DNA of 64,000 bases from Canna indica (GCA_034359265.1 CP136890.1:92343501-92407500); one strand, 5' to 3'. Numbered from the stretch's first letter, positions 33,691 through 47,469 are shown. The notes: a model not told the origin generated them from the sequence alone. Made by a program: numbers and translations.

Positions 33691-36440
33691 CTATCGAGCT
33701 CTCGTTGCTGCCCAATAGACAGCTTTGTTCGCTTCTCTATAGCAAAATAAGAAACTTTCAATATTACATTGTAGAGATAAATGGAAAATGTCCGCAACAA
33801 TCGAATTAAGCTCCCAAGGCACCTCCATCTTCTTGTTCAGCACATCAACCATGATTTTTGAATCGGTCTCAATTTGAAATCGTGGAAAATTATGCTCCAA
33901 AGCAAAAGTCAAACATTTCATAATTGACATAGCTTCCAAATGTAAAGCAGAATTGCTAGTTTCATAGCAGCTTAATACAAAAGAGCAACAGCTATTATCA
34001 GATCGAACCACCGCACCCAAGCCACCATCATCAGCCGTAAAAGATGCATCACAATTAATTTTGAGAAATCCAAGTGGTGGGGGATTCCATTTAACCATGA
34101 TAGATTTACTTATGGAATTGCCCTCATGATTTAATTTACTGTAGATAATTCAATAAATGCTAGAATTTGCATCACCAAGACCGAGGGGATAGGCTGCCTA
34201 ACTTCATGCACCAAGAGATTTCTAACGTGCCAGATGTACCAACATCCATTGGCAATTATCGCAGATCGATAGGAGGTACCTCTAGAATGGGAGTAGTTGG
34301 AAAAAATCCAAGAAGTAGGATCCCAGACAGTTGGAAGGCTAATGATAAGTCCATTTTTTTCCTGAATGAGATCCCATATACTAATAGAGAAAGGGTAGAA
34401 AAGGAACAAATGTTCAATGGTTTCTGAGGCTAAATTGCAAAAAGGACAATGTGTAGAAATATTAAGACCCAGGAGAGCAAGTCGAACTCTAGTGGGAATG
34501 CGCTGGTGAAAAAGTTTCCAACAAAACATTTTGACTTTTGGGGCAAAAAACAAATTCCAGATTAACATCCACCGATTATCAGATTGCCCGATTGAAAGTA
34601 CATGACTTCTTAGAAATTCATAGGCGGATTTAGTGGTAACTCTATCCTGTAAAGAGTCTTTCCAAATTAATTTATCATCACTGGGATTCATAGGCAACTC
34701 AATCCGGTTAATGGATTCCCACACCACCGAGCCAAAGTAAGTGTTGCATACATTCTCATTCCAAGCATAATTCGAGATTAAGGTGCTTACATTCAGATCA
34801 TCAACAACACTAAGCAAATTCACATTAATGAAAGAATATTTTAAAAATATAGGTAAGTCAAAAAGCTAGTTATCTTTCATTAAAGAAGAGTTTTCACATT
34901 ATTTATTAATTTAAAAAAACCTGGGAGCAATTATTCAAAAGCCGACCGAAACAAACGCTAACTCCAAGAGCATTTTTTGTCTTTAGAAAAGAAAATTTTT
35001 GAATCCCTATATTTGATTTTGTCCAAGTCAACCCATGGAGTAGGTTTGTTATTTAATAGATCAAAAATTCTTTTGGCTTGAAGTGCAAAACCCTTTAAAT
35101 GCAAATCTTGTAACCCTAATCCCCTGAGATTTTTAGGCATAGTGATCGTATTCCAATTTATCAAATGCAATCCTTTCTTATCCTTAGCAGAAGACCATAA
35201 TTTTTTTTTAATTTGGCATTCAATTTTATCTACTTGCTTTTTAGAAAACCAAGAAATCGACATGAAATGTAAAGGAAAAGAGTTCAAAACAGAGTTTATT
35301 AAAATTACTTGGCCAGCTTGAGATAAAAAATTAGACTGCCAAGTTCCTAATTTACTACTAATTTGATCAAAAACTAGATCAAAGGCCTAGGTAGGAGGTC
35401 TTCTAGGAGCAATAATAGTACCCAACTTAGGCAAGACACATTTCAATCTATTAGCTAGACATTTTGATAGGATCCTATAGCTAAGATTACACAATGCTAT
35501 GGGTCTAAAATCAACTACTCCACTAGGATTTCTAACTTTCGGTATAAAAGATAAAACTATTTTATTCCAATCTCTAGGTAGCATGCTATTTTGATGAAAA
35601 TCATGCTTACAGTTCATAAAATTTTCAAAAATCAAATGTCATTAGTGTTTAAAAAACTCCCTAGTAAAATCGTTCAAATCGGGACTCTTCCCATTTGGAA
35701 GAGACTTAACAACATTCCAAACATCAGTAAGACTAAAAGGTGCAATTAAATTATTGGCACTGACCTGATCAATACTACCAAAGTGGAATTGAGCAATTAA
35801 ATTTTCAGAGATCGAAATTCTTTCAGACCAGATATTACAATAAAAATCCGAGAAAGCCAATAAAATATCATCATGATTAGTAAGCACAAAACCATTACCC
35901 AGAACTATTCTATCAATCTTATTAATTCTACACCTATAAGTAGCCACTCGATGAAAATATGCAGAGTTTAAATCTCCCTTAGAAATCCATTTTGACTTAG
36001 TTCTACACCATCATTTTAGATTTATTTGTCTCCTAAGGGCACTAGCCTTATTATATAATGATTTTAGAAACATTTCATTCGCATTAGATAAACAGAAAGA
36101 AACACATTTAAATTCTAAATTTGCAATTTGAGCATTAGTATCATCAAGTAAAGCTTCTAAAGTATCCAAAACATAAGTATTCCATTGAGATAAAGCATGC
36201 CTGATAAATCTTAAACTCATATAAAATTTATCTTAAACCGACATACAAGGTGGGACTTCATTCCAAGCATTATTAACAATACCCATAGTTTTCGAATATT
36301 TAGTCCAAAAACTATGGAATTTAAACATTTTGTTCTTATTATTTAAAGATTCAAAATTAAACAGAAGAGGGCAATGATCCGAACAACCTTTCGGCAAATG
36401 AGTAACAGTGGCAGCATCAAAATATTCAATTATATTATAT
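33691..36440 (-). mobile_element. Second L1-type LINE, 5'-truncated and RT-deleted
   Basis: On the minus strand it starts inside the endonuclease domain (SDHCPLLFNFES near 36370) and runs through an RT N-region (FRPIALCNLSYRILSK, 35530). Further on come QAGQVILINSVLNSFPLHFM (35310), a zf-RVT region (34823-34131, MFCWKLFHQRIPTRVRL, CPFCN) and RNase H (34098-33691, LKINCDASFTADDGGLGA, ALHLEAMS, IETDSK). The reading jumps at about 35400 from PKLGTI straight to the thumb region. The RT palm with its FADD box is thus deleted. In-frame stops occur at about 36230, 36010 and 35642. It is a different LINE lineage from the 5-22 kb copy. Confidence 0.88.
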
Positions 36441-36479
36441 TCACATATAATTGCACAGCATACAATTTTCGATTAATTT

Positions 36480-39400
36480 GAAAAACACTACAATCAAAAC
36501 ATGGATCTCTCTTCTGTTTTGAAAAAAAAAAATTATGGGACAATACAAAGTGTACCGCTTTACTTATAAGACTCATTGAAACATGTTGCCTATGGAAGTA
36601 GTATATATATCATGGACTACAACAATGCAAGCATATGCAATTGAAAAATTCTGCATGCAAAGGGGGCTACAAGAGACCACTACACTCAAAAACATTATGT
36701 ATTTTTATATTATTATATATGAAACTTCTCTAATGTATTTGATTTTTAATTTTTTTAATATGAACAAATAAATTTGCTTCTTCTTTAATCATGATGCGCT
36801 TCCGGTGAGAAATAAACTATCTAAGCATAATATTCTGATCTAAAATAATTTGCTTCTTCTTTAATCAAACACATTTTCTTCGATTGTTATTTTGTCCGTC
36901 AAGTAGGGTGGAACTCACCTTTTAAACTGATACTAATGAACTAACTAATATCTGAAAAGTAACTAAAAATTTTTGCTCCTCTAATTCACAATCGTTGGAA
37001 CTATTTGGAAAACTGGAAAACTACTGCGGAGCATTTAGTTCCAATCCGCAGGAGGATCTAATGATGAAGTTATTCGTATAGCTTACAAAACGTGGAATAG
37101 TTCAATGTAACGCATGATTTTTGTCTTTATCCTTTCTTTGGAAAGTGACATTGGATGAATTATTTTGATCCCTTTGGACCTTTGTATGTTTCATTCTATA
37201 AAAAAAATTGCTATCTTTAATGAGAAAAAAGTATGCTTCCCATTACAATTTTTGGGTCCTCCGTGTGACATGTCTCTTCTTTTGCTTTTTGAATGTTGCA
37301 AACCACATGCCTTCCATATTTATTTTAATTCCATGATTCTATATAATGAATGTTACATAAAAAATGTGTTTGATTATTTTATTGAAATATTTTAATGATA
37401 GTATATTATTGCTCACAATTAACTATCTCATTCTCCTACTAACGTGACTAGCCACAATATTTAAGCATAGTAAAGATCTTAAGTAACAAGAAATCATCTT
37501 GTATAATATGTATCACTAACCAGTAGTAACATCCACGTCATATTATACCATGGCATGCTCATTATTAGTTGATGATATATTGTCATTAAACTAAATAATT
37601 TATGAAAAGTCCTTAATGTGATCATCCAAGCAATTCCATTTCACCCAAGCGGGCGGATGATCGTACTAACTAAAGTCATATTTGCTTCATAGGATAAGGA
37701 TGAATATGAAAAGAGATGAATTAATATTTATTATTTATTTAGTGCATGGATTAGAAGAATACAAAATTAATATTATATCTTATGTGCACCGAATTTAAAA
37801 AATTTATATTCAATCATCTCTTATTTATTATCCAATTCAATCTCATGCTATCCAATGAAGTGAACATACCATAACATCGTCACGCAAACGCAAAGGCAAA
37901 GGCAAAGGCAAGACAACATCAAATCACAAAGAAGTATTCTTTGTTCAACTCAAGAAATGAAATTTGACTGGAACAAGTTTGAGAAGCTAAGAATTTTAGA
38001 TGTAGATGAGGAGAGAAGAACAAAGACAGAAACCCAATCAGGGGCCGGTGTTGGAGATGATATAAACCTCATGTGGAGATATTAGCTCAAGAATCCTGTA
38101 AGATGAGGAACAAAAGCTAATTATTAATGAATATGAATATATGCCTATTCCAATAACCAAATCAAATGCATCCATAATGCAACATGAGCAAAATTCAGTA
38201 GATATAATGAGCAAAGCAGGAAGCACAAAAGCAAGAATCCCTGACATCAGACAATTAATCAAATTAGGGGGAAAAGAAAGGAAACCACAAATTTAAAGGT
38301 CAAGACCATCATTTTCAAGCCCTAACTATCCCTGTAGCTGAAATTGTTCAACCATCACTAAAAGGTTCTATATTTGTGATTGATATATGCAGAAGCACAA
38401 GCATCCATCCAACATACATCTACCTTTCTATTTCATTCAGCAAAGCCTAGCATTTATTCCTTGACCAAAGTGTTGCTCTTCCTAGAATCCAAAAATATCC
38501 ACGAGATTCCAATTGAAATTAAATGTGATGCAAGAATTCCCAGCAGATATATAGATTAATTATCTTAGTTCCAAAGAGAGTCAAAGACAGCATGTCAAGA
38601 AGATTTGCCATGATCAACATGTGATTCCAAGAAGAAAAGCACAAGCATTAGGCACCACAAAACCAAAAAAAAAATCAGCCTTGTCAGCAACTTGCAACTT
38701 GCAGGGGGATGACTACAGAACCAAATACCAGTGCAAAAGTTGGGCAAACACATACATGAAGCTAAAGGTGGCAATGGACAATGCCTGACAGGATTTTTGG
38801 CCAAGCCAAAAAATTAAATATAAAATGCTTAAGTAATTTCAAATATTAATTAGCTTATAAAGAATTAAAAAAATTTAAGATATATATATATATATAATAC
38901 CAGCTCATTAAAAAAGATATTAGTTGATGAATGAATGTTGTTGATGAAATAAAAATAGCCATTTCTAGCTAAATTTTTATTAGAATTATTACCAGACAGT
39001 ACCTTAACATTTATGTTACTGCTTAATTATAACAAAAATTTATATTGAGAATTACTAGCTATGCATTGATGTTTTATATTAGTTGCATCTAAAATTTGAA
39101 CAAGCCTACAAACCAACAGTAAAGAAATCAACGTTATTTGTATTTAACATATGACGCAGTATGTGTAAATTGGCACCAACAAAAACATCATAACAGTGGC
39201 AGTAGGAGGGCATGAAGAAATTTACATAGCGACCCCAATTTCGACACTGGTATGTAAAATTTATAAAAAATAAAATAAAATGACACTGGAACCATGGGGT
39301 ATGCGAGAATAAAAAAATCAACTTCATGTCGAATTTGAATTTGATTTTTGAATTTAAATTCGAATTCAATTACTCTTAATTTACTAACTTTACGATTAAT

Positions 39401-40527
39401 CTTTAGCCAACGCCAATTTTATTAAAACCGACACCAAAAATGGTCACTGGCTAATATCTAGCGTTGATTGAAAATTAACACCAGCCAAATTCGGAAACCA
39501 ACACCTGCTGCTTTCGGTGCCAATTTTCATTATGACGCCTTCTGTTGGCATCGATTTTAAATCATCCATTGTGTTGGCATCGATTTTAAATCATCCATAT
39601 TTGGATATTTTCCTATAGTGAAGCATAAACCTCTAGTATATATATCCAAATAATGGCCATCACTAAAAGTTTTTGATGTACTTGATCCACAACTGGACAA
39701 GACAAGGAGTATAGGACAAGGAATTGTTCTTTGTAATTTGTTTCACACATTGCTCACTTGTCACAGATGTGACCCTTGTAAAACAATGAGGGAGAAACTT
39801 AGAGAAAGCAAGGATTTATGGAGTTCAGTAACAACCTATCACACTCTTTTATTTTAAAAAAAAAAAAATAGTGAGAGCTAAAAGAGTCCCACTCCAATAC
39901 CTATTTTTCATATAAGATTTATCCTAAAAGTTAATTTATTAATACCTAAACATTAATCTAGCACCTCAACAAGTCAATGACAAAACCATTTCGACAACAC
40001 AAAGCATAAGACGAAAGATTAACATGCATGTTGGACCAAAATGATGGGATAGACAAAATGCAAATAGGAAGACGAGACTCCAAATTAAGTTGCTTCAATT
40101 TGAAAAATGAATCCAACTATAAATAGTGGATTAAAAAATGAAGGAAAAATAAAGAACAAAGCAAACATGTAAGACCTCTGTTCCCTTTGAGTTATATTGA
40201 AAGGGTATTCATGATCCAGATAGTTTAGCCCGAGATTTAGTGTGTCAACTGAATATTTCTTTACCTCCTCCCTAGGTCGCCAAAAAATCTTCAACAATAC
40301 CAAGTTCTAGAACCAGACAACCCGATATCCAATAAGGTTGAGGTTATTGCAGCATCGAGTCACCGCCACTTCCCTTTTTAATTATATGATTCGCAGCAGA
40401 CTGTCTTTACTAATCTACTCTCACAGACCTTGCATGTAAAGATTATGGCATGCATGATGTGGATGCTTTTGAGTTAGCGAAAACTCCGTGAGTAAAATTA
40501 TTCTCCTCGTTAGCTATATTAAGAATT
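36480..40527. other. AT-rich intergenic region without recognisable genes
   Basis: No protein family is recognisable on either strand. A 42-codon frame at 37956-38086 (MKFDWNKFEKLRILDVDEER) is open but unsupported. At 39380-39625 there is subterminal-repeat-like sequence with a 27-bp direct duplication (TGTTGGCATCGATTTTAAAT, about 39543 and 39571). It ends TATAGTG at about 39619, resembling a CACTA end, but no matching left end was found. A short TA run lies at 38881-38897. Confidence 0.45.
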
Positions 40528-41845
40528 TTGACTGAGTTTAAAACTTATTATGCCTGAAAATTTTGAATAATTATTTTTCGGAATTTTATTTGAGGTATTA
40601 AATCTTATTTGTAAAATTAAATCTTTGGAGGGCTTTTTTGCAAATTTATGTAAACCCGAGTCTATAAAAAAAGCTAAACCTATTATTCATATGAGATTTT
40701 TAGAGAAAAGAGGGGCCAACCGCCATAGTAGATGTCGAAGGAGAAATCGCATGGGAGGATTGAGGAGTCGCGAAAGAAGTAGGACTCTTCCCTTTCCTTC
40801 TATTGTTTTCCATGACTTATCGACTTTGGTAATTGATAAAAGGAGTGATTGTACGAGTAAGGATGATGACATTAGGGAGAGCTAATTTAAAGACGACATG
40901 AACATAAACCTAGGAACGTGATTTCCAAGTTTTTGGTGATGACGGTGAGCGGAGAGAGATCACAAGTGTTGCATCAAACAAAGGATGAGAAGACAGAAGG
41001 AGAATATTAAAAAATGGGAGCGACAGAATGAGTTTTGGTTCATATTCATCTCTAAGTTATATTAGAGGAGCAATCATCGACAAGCTTTTCATGGAACCTC
41101 AATTAATTAAATCAAATATTGTTATTATTGCCTCCTAGGTTCCCACTAAGGCAATAATAACAACAGTTAATTTAATCAATTAGGGTTCCACTACTTAGTC
41201 GACTAGACAATAGGTATTACCAATTGAAAAGCTTGTCAACGGTTGCTTCTCCAATATGTAACTTAATGATGAATATTAATTGGATCTTGTCTTGTCTCTC
41301 CGTCTCGTAATAGTCTCCTTCCATCTTCTCATCCTCCATTCCATACAACACCTACGATCTCTCCCTTTGCTTATAGTCATCACTAGAAAACCTGAAAATC
41401 CACCTTCATAGGCCCATGTTCATGTCGCCCTTTGATCAACTCTCCCCTTCCTCTATAAGGCACAATCTCATCATCATTACCCGTACAACCGCACTTTTTA
41501 TCAATTACCGGAGCCAAAAAACCTCAAAAATCAATAAAAGAAGATGGAAGAATCCAACCTCTTTCGCGAACTCCTCGTTTTTTCACGTGACTCCTTTGAT
41601 CCACTCATGCGATTTCTCCTTCGGCATCTACCATGGCGATTGCCCACTCTTTTTTTCTAAGAATCCTAGATGAATAATAGGTTTAACTTTCTTTAATAGA
41701 CTTGGGTTATATAATTTTGCGGAAAAAAAAAACCTCCAAGATTTAAATTTTACAAATAAACCCTCGTATCTCAAATAAAATTCCAAAAAATACCATAAAA
41801 AATTTAAAAACAATTATTCAAAACTTTCGAGCATAACAAAACTCA
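40528..41845. repeat. 1.3-kb foldback element, arms of about 600 bp
   Basis: The sequence is a near-continuous palindrome centred at about 41141 (GTTATTATTGCC on the left, GGCAATAATAAC on the right). Landmarks are CAAGCTTTTCATGG at 41080 against CAATTGAAAAGCTTG at 41221, GAAGGAGAAATCGCATG at 40737 against CATGCGATTTCTCCTTC at 41607, and AAACCTATTATTCAT at 40676 against ATGAATAATAGGTTT at 41670. Arm divergence is moderate with small indels. There is no transposase. No clear duplication was found at the ends. Confidence 0.8.
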
Positions 41846-43400
41846 TTTTAGACCATAATCATCGTCATTTTTGTATTTCATAGTGGATATATGGATCCTT
41901 GTTTGAACACCTCTTAAGCCCTATGAAGGTAAGTGCAAAACTATCCTTCATTAACAAAGAGTTTTAGTACTTGATATATTAAATGATCAACTGGAGTGAA
42001 GAATGTAGAACTGTTGTGAGATTTTATAGCAAAAAGACAGAACGTCTGAACAAGGTAATAAATGAACTGTCTAGGTTTAATCACCTAGGTAATCCTATCT
42101 TAAAGGATAGCTCCTTATCTTTAGTACCCAGTGCAGAACATCCCCAATTCACCGCGAGGTACAGTCTTCCCGAGAAATTACATTTTCTTTTTACCTTAAG
42201 TAACTTTCATTTATCAAAATGTTTTAATGTTAAAACAGTTCAAAGAAGCGTATGCGGAGGCAAACTACTGTGGCCAACATTTCACAGTCAAACAGAGCAA
42301 CCTTTTTCCTTTTTTCAAAAAAAAATTCCAATGATGGAACAAATCAAGGATGTAGCAAAAACACATATGAAAGAAAATCGGTGTTCCATTTGAACGGTAA
42401 ATGGAAAGAGCAAGGAAGAAAAGCCGAGAAACCTCACCGCGCCGCCGAAAGAAGGAGCAGCACCCTGTGCCGCACCGACATCGGAGAGACGACTGGAGTC
42501 CAGAAGCCGCCACGGCTTCTTTATGCGGTGAAGGCGTCCAACCTCACCGTTGATTCGATGCATCTGACGGTGATGCCCACTGACTCGTCTCCGTTACTTT
42601 TCCTAACCCGTTTCACGGTTTCAGCATTACTCCCTGCTTACCATCTCCTAAGTCCAATCACAATGCGGGTACACATAGGTAGGTCACCCGGGTCGCGAAT
42701 AAACTTCATTTTGTTCATCGCTTCATCTTTTAAATTGTGAACCGCGAACCAAAGATCGGGTCCATTTAAGATCCGACCTGTTTAAAAGAAGTTACTGGAA
42801 ACTACCAGATAAGCATGAGAATAGACAGCTGTGTAGCACGAAGCTTACGTGTCAGTGCAAGCACGGTATATGCAACGGGACCCACATCGAGCTGTCAAGC
42901 AAGCACAAAAAACCGCGAGCCGCGCCCGAATCGATCTACAAACCTGGGCCCTCCCGACCCAGAAAAAACCAAAACAAGTTAACGTCGCGGGCCCAACCCT
43001 GCGACCGGTCCAACATCGCACCATTCACCATCCTCCTTTCCACCATTTAAAACATGCGATCTCCTCCTTGTCGGCCGAATCTTTCCTCGCTCTCGCCTCT
43101 CGCCATCGCATATGGATTCTGCTTTGGTAAATTGGTGGCCCAACCAAAACTTCAAAGTTCAAACGCCTTTCCTCACGCTCTCAAGTCACGACATTGACCA
43201 CGAACACGAAGCAGCTCCGGGATTCGTTTACTTGCTGCCCTCCTTAATTCGCGTCCCAGCCAATCTTGCGAGGATTTCCCCGAATCCTGCTAGATATGGT
43301 GGTGACAGCAGATATTTCCGTATCGCGCTTCGTCCTCGACGACAGCGACGCTTTATTTCCGTCTCGGAGGAATATATCTCCGTTATAATCCTCCGTAGCG
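41846..43400. other. Intergenic region and upstream sequence of the response regulator
   Basis: The AT-rich left part carries no recognisable gene. The GC-richer part from 42400 has several overlapping open frames (such as 42252-42740) with no recognisable domain. It probably contains the distal promoter of the gene at 43685. Confidence 0.4.
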
Positions 43401-43570
43401 ACCGATATATACAGTGGTCCCTCGTCACGGGCCAATTTTATCGGCTGGTCAATGAGCTCTTCTCCGTGGTCAAGACTCGATAAAGAGAGAGAAGGCCGCT
43501 GGTTTTGGATATAAGTAGTACCCCGGGATTCTGAAGTGATTTGGTGCGGATTTTTCCAGCTCTCTCTCTC
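43400..43570 (+). promoter_or_regulatory. Candidate core promoter of the response regulator
   Basis: A TATA-like GGATATAAGTAG lies at 43507-43518, and about 35 bp downstream is a CT-rich tract (CAGCTCTCTCTCTCTGCTTC, from 43558), a common plant initiator context. A second TATA-like CGATATATACAG lies at 43402-43413. Either could set the start site. Confidence 0.4.
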
Positions 43571-43684
43571 TGCTTCCCTTTTCTTCTCGTGCGTGGTGAA
43601 AGCATACTTGTAGAACTCGGTGGTGACTCCCATTCTTCTTCTGCTTCGTCTTCTTCTTCTTCTTCGATTAGCTTTCTTGTGTAC

Positions 43685-44452
43685 ATGATGACGTCGTTCG
43701 CCGGCGGAAGAGAGGGAGAGCAGGAGATCCATGTGTTGGCAGTGGACGACAGCTCGGTCGACCGAGCGCTGATCGCCAGGCTTCTTCGTAGCTCTAAGTA
43801 CCGAGGTTTGTTCCCAAATATAAATTTCTCTGCTGCTTCTCTGTTTCAGATGTATACATTATAGACAACTGAGAAGAATTGGTGTTTTGACAGTGACTAC
43901 TGTAGATAGCGGGAAGAGAGCATTGGAGCTCTTAAGATTGGTATGCTTGTGCTCTTCATCCACTGAAGAAAAAAGCTCTCTTTGTCCTTCTTCTCGAACA
44001 GTTTCTGATGCAAAAATCGTCAATTGTTGTGCAGGAACCAAAAATCAACATGATCATTACGGATTATTGGATGCCTGATATGACAGGGTATGAGCTTTTA
44101 AAGAGTGTCAAGGTCAGTAGCCCCATTTCCTCTTCTCTCCGAGAAAAGGATAACACTCGATATCCTTCAACTTAATCTCACTACCCTCGTTAAACTTCAC
44201 AGGAATCATCCAAGCTGAGAGAAATCCCAGTAATCTTGATGTCCTCCGAGAACGTTCCCAATAGAATCAACAGGTGATTACTTCGCACTTCGAATCAGGA
44301 GTAATCTAATCCGGTGTTTCCTTCTTCCTGCATAGTGCAGACTAAAGTGTTTGATGTTAATTTCCAGGTGTTTGGAAGAAGGGGCTGAGGATTTCCTGCT
44401 CAAGCCCGTCCGGCCATCCGACGTTTCCCGGTTGTGCAGCCTCATTAGATGA
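43685..44452 (+). CDS. Type-A cytokinin response regulator
   Basis: Five exons: 43685-43805, 43894-43940, 44035-44112, 44203-44273 and 44368-44452, all with GT-AG introns and matching phases, give 133 residues. Almost the whole protein is one receiver domain. The acidic pair is D21-D22 ([11 protein letters not shown]), the phospho-acceptor is D66 ([16 protein letters not shown]), S96 is in the LMSSEN switch and K118 is in LLKPVRPSD. There is no long C-terminal extension or GARP DNA-binding domain, so it is type A, closest in build to short forms such as rice RR9/RR10 (comparison from memory). Such proteins accept phosphate from histidine phosphotransfer proteins and dampen cytokinin signalling. 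The start could be M1 or M2 (ATGATG); an upstream in-frame extension lies in the leader. Trp68 after D-Y is less common than Ser or Cys. Confidence 0.93.
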
Positions 44453-47452
44453 TAACAGAAATCCTGCTTTTTAGCACTGTAGATTGTAGAATGAGTTTTG
44501 AGAAAACAAAAACAAGAGAAGAAATAAATGGTTGTTTGATTATTTTCAATTGTGTCTTGTGATTTCGAGCATGTGTGGACAATATTTGGTCAATATGCTG
44601 TAGCTGGGAAAGAATCTTTCTTCCCATGAGAGTTGAAGATGGTGGTGCCAGTTGTGTAGGGGGGGGGGGGAGAAGAGGGAGTGGATAAAGAAACCATGTG
44701 ATGTGAGGCACTGTGGACGGATTTGATGACCAAATCAGCGGAGATCTTCCGTAGAGGACCGGTTGCCCAAACTGGACCATCGTTGGCAGGTCTTGTCGAC
44801 CGTATCAAATTTGATTCGGTCTATGATATCGACCAATTGATTGGGGTCATTAATTAGCATGTGATATGTATTATACGGCAAACATAGGGATTTTCGCATT
44901 ATTATCTTCCGTTAATTTTTCAGCCGTCGAGGACATTATTGACTGCGTTACAGCCGTTGATTTCCGCAGATTTGTGAATTATTTAATTTATTGTATTATT
45001 AAATATTACGAGTATAAAAGGGATTTTTTTTTTCATAATGATCAATGCAGTTTCTTTTTTTATCAACAGAAGCTTATAAAAAGTAATTGGCTGATTGACT
45101 CGAATATTCGTTTGAAAATAGTTGTCATATCCCTCAATTTCTTGTGATTTATTTTTTATCCCACGCTCTTCGGATCCAAATATTTTTATAAAATATTTTT
45201 AATTATTAATAATAATAATAAAATTGATTCAATATTAATATATATAAAAAATAAAATATAATTATACATTATATAAAAATAATGGCATTTATTAATAGAG
45301 TTAAATATAAATATCAATATTATAATAGCAAACTTAAATTCAATCGTAATAGTATATTTTTAATATTTTAGATAGAAAATTAATGAAAATATAATAAAGA
45401 TAGATATAATTTTTAAAAATAAAATGCAAAAGTAAAACAAAATCAAAAAAAATATTAATAAGTGAAATAACTTATTTGTTAATAAAAAAATCAGAGCTAA
45501 AGTACAATTTCAAAATAAAAATTAACTACACTTTCTAATAAAATAAAATTATTATAAAATTATTTTTAATCAAAAAAATACATGAAATCAATTATATAGT
45601 ATAAAATATAATTAAACACTATGATATAAAAATATCGTGTATTAATAAAAATAAAAATAAATTTTACAATGATCAAATTTAAATTCAACAAAAATAATAA
45701 CTTTAATATATACAATATCAACTGTGACAAGTACAGTTGGTGGCTACAATTATAAATTGCCTAGAGGTTTCAGGTTCAAAACTTAGTAGATGTCTTCCTT
45801 GTATGAATTTTTCACATTGTGTGAAACATACTTATTTTGGTAAAAAAAATACACAATAAAAATCATTAAATATTTAGTAAAAATGAATATAAATTTTTAA
45901 TCAAAATACAATAATAAACATACATTTATAAAAACAAAATAACATTAAACATAAAAACTCAAGATAATTTACTTAAAAATTAAACAAGAATATAGATTAA
46001 GTGGATTATAATTACAATAAAATATATAATAATAATAATAATAATAATAAAAGCAACTTTAAGAAAATTATTAAGAAATCTCACTTATCACTCATTAATC
46101 TCGCTATAACATTTAAATTAGAAGTAAAAGTAAAAGCTTAAACTAAATAATTATTTTAAAAAACTTAAAATTTAAATTTAGTGAACAAATAATATTTTCT
46201 TCATGTGCAGTATATAATAAAGAAATAACAAAAATATAAATTATATAAAAAGTATATATATACTAAATTTGTTTTAGAGTTTCGAAATAATTTAAAAAAA
46301 TATGAAACATTAAACTAAATAATAAGTTCTATCGAAAATACTTAAAACTTGAATGTAATTAAATAATAAGGGTAATAAAACCAAATGTCTACGTCTTTTA
46401 AAATAATAAAATATAAATATATAATATAAATAATAATCAATATAATATTAATTGAAATTTGAATCATATTTATTAAAGAATATCATGACTTCTCATATAC
46501 CACTTGATTAACATATCATTTATCTTATTAACACAATCATTATATTTGAAATTTATAATTATCTTGTTTAAAATTTTTAAACTCCTTTGAAAAAAATGTG
46601 AAAGCTTAAACTAATTTAAAAATTAATTAAAAAACGTGATAAGAAAATCAAGTTAATGAAAAATAATATTTTCCTAGTAAATAATATATAACTAAATTAA
46701 ATATAAAATAACGATGATAAATATTATAAAATATACAATATATAAGAAAAATAAAAGATGGAATTTTAAAAATATATAAGTATATATAATTAGCATATTA
46801 TAAAGCTTAAATTTTAGAAGAAAAATATGATACACCAGTTACTGAAAAAATTTAAAACTTTAATAAAATTAAGAAAAATAAAAGTAAAAAAATAGATATT
46901 TAATCAACTATATCACAGACTGAGACAATAGCAACAATAATTAATATAATAGATAAATATTATATATAATACATATTCAATGTATAATTATGTAATAAAA
47001 TATACTACTAATATATAATTATTTCAGTTAGATCTGCTAAGAAAATATGGAATATAAATCAAATTGAAAATTTTTAGCGAATGAACTCGAGAACTCTTAT
47101 TATAAAATGTATTAAAAATTGACAAAGAAACTTGAAAGATTGGCGTCAATTTCTCAATAACCGACCTACATAAAAAAAATTGGCATTTAATCCCACACCG
47201 GAAGCGCAATTTCTTGGACTTAAAAATCATTAATAATTTTTTTCCTAAACAACAACATTTAATAGTCTCACATTAAACAATTTTAGCTGAAATGACTATT
47301 ATCAAATTTGTAATATCAAATCCACTATTTATGACGTCGGTTTTTAATAAAATAAAGAAGGAATACCAAACGCCTCTATTTTTTGAATATATAATTTAAT
47401 TATTTTTATTTGAAAATATATTTAAATTTTAGAGACGTTTGAAATCGCATCT
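44453..47452. other. AT-rich spacer between response regulator and CACTA element
   Basis: The first 400 bp is the 3' flank of the response regulator and holds a G10 run at about 44660. From 45170 the DNA is extremely AT-rich with dispersed ATA/TAA tracts (for example 46027-46050). No genes or clear element ends were seen. Confidence 0.5.
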
Positions 47453-47469
47453 TTTCACTACTAGAAGAA

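Noticed and set aside
36676..36700. CACTACACTCAAAAACAT as a CACTA left end for 39619
   Set aside because: It does not match the inverse of CCTATAGTG beyond the first bases, and the flanking 3 bp differ (ACC versus AAG).
37956..38086. 42-codon frame MKFDWNKFEK as a small gene
   Set aside because: No homologue recognised, weak start context and no splice or promoter evidence. Mentioned only in the spacer entry.
42252..42740. 162-codon plus-strand frame upstream of the response regulator
   Set aside because: No recognisable domain, overlapping frames on both strands of similar length, and mixed composition. Left as intergenic.
43244..43732. 162-codon minus-strand frame across the response-regulator leader
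   Set aside because: It lies antisense to the leader and exon 1 and is driven by GA-rich repeats (poly-Arg/Glu).
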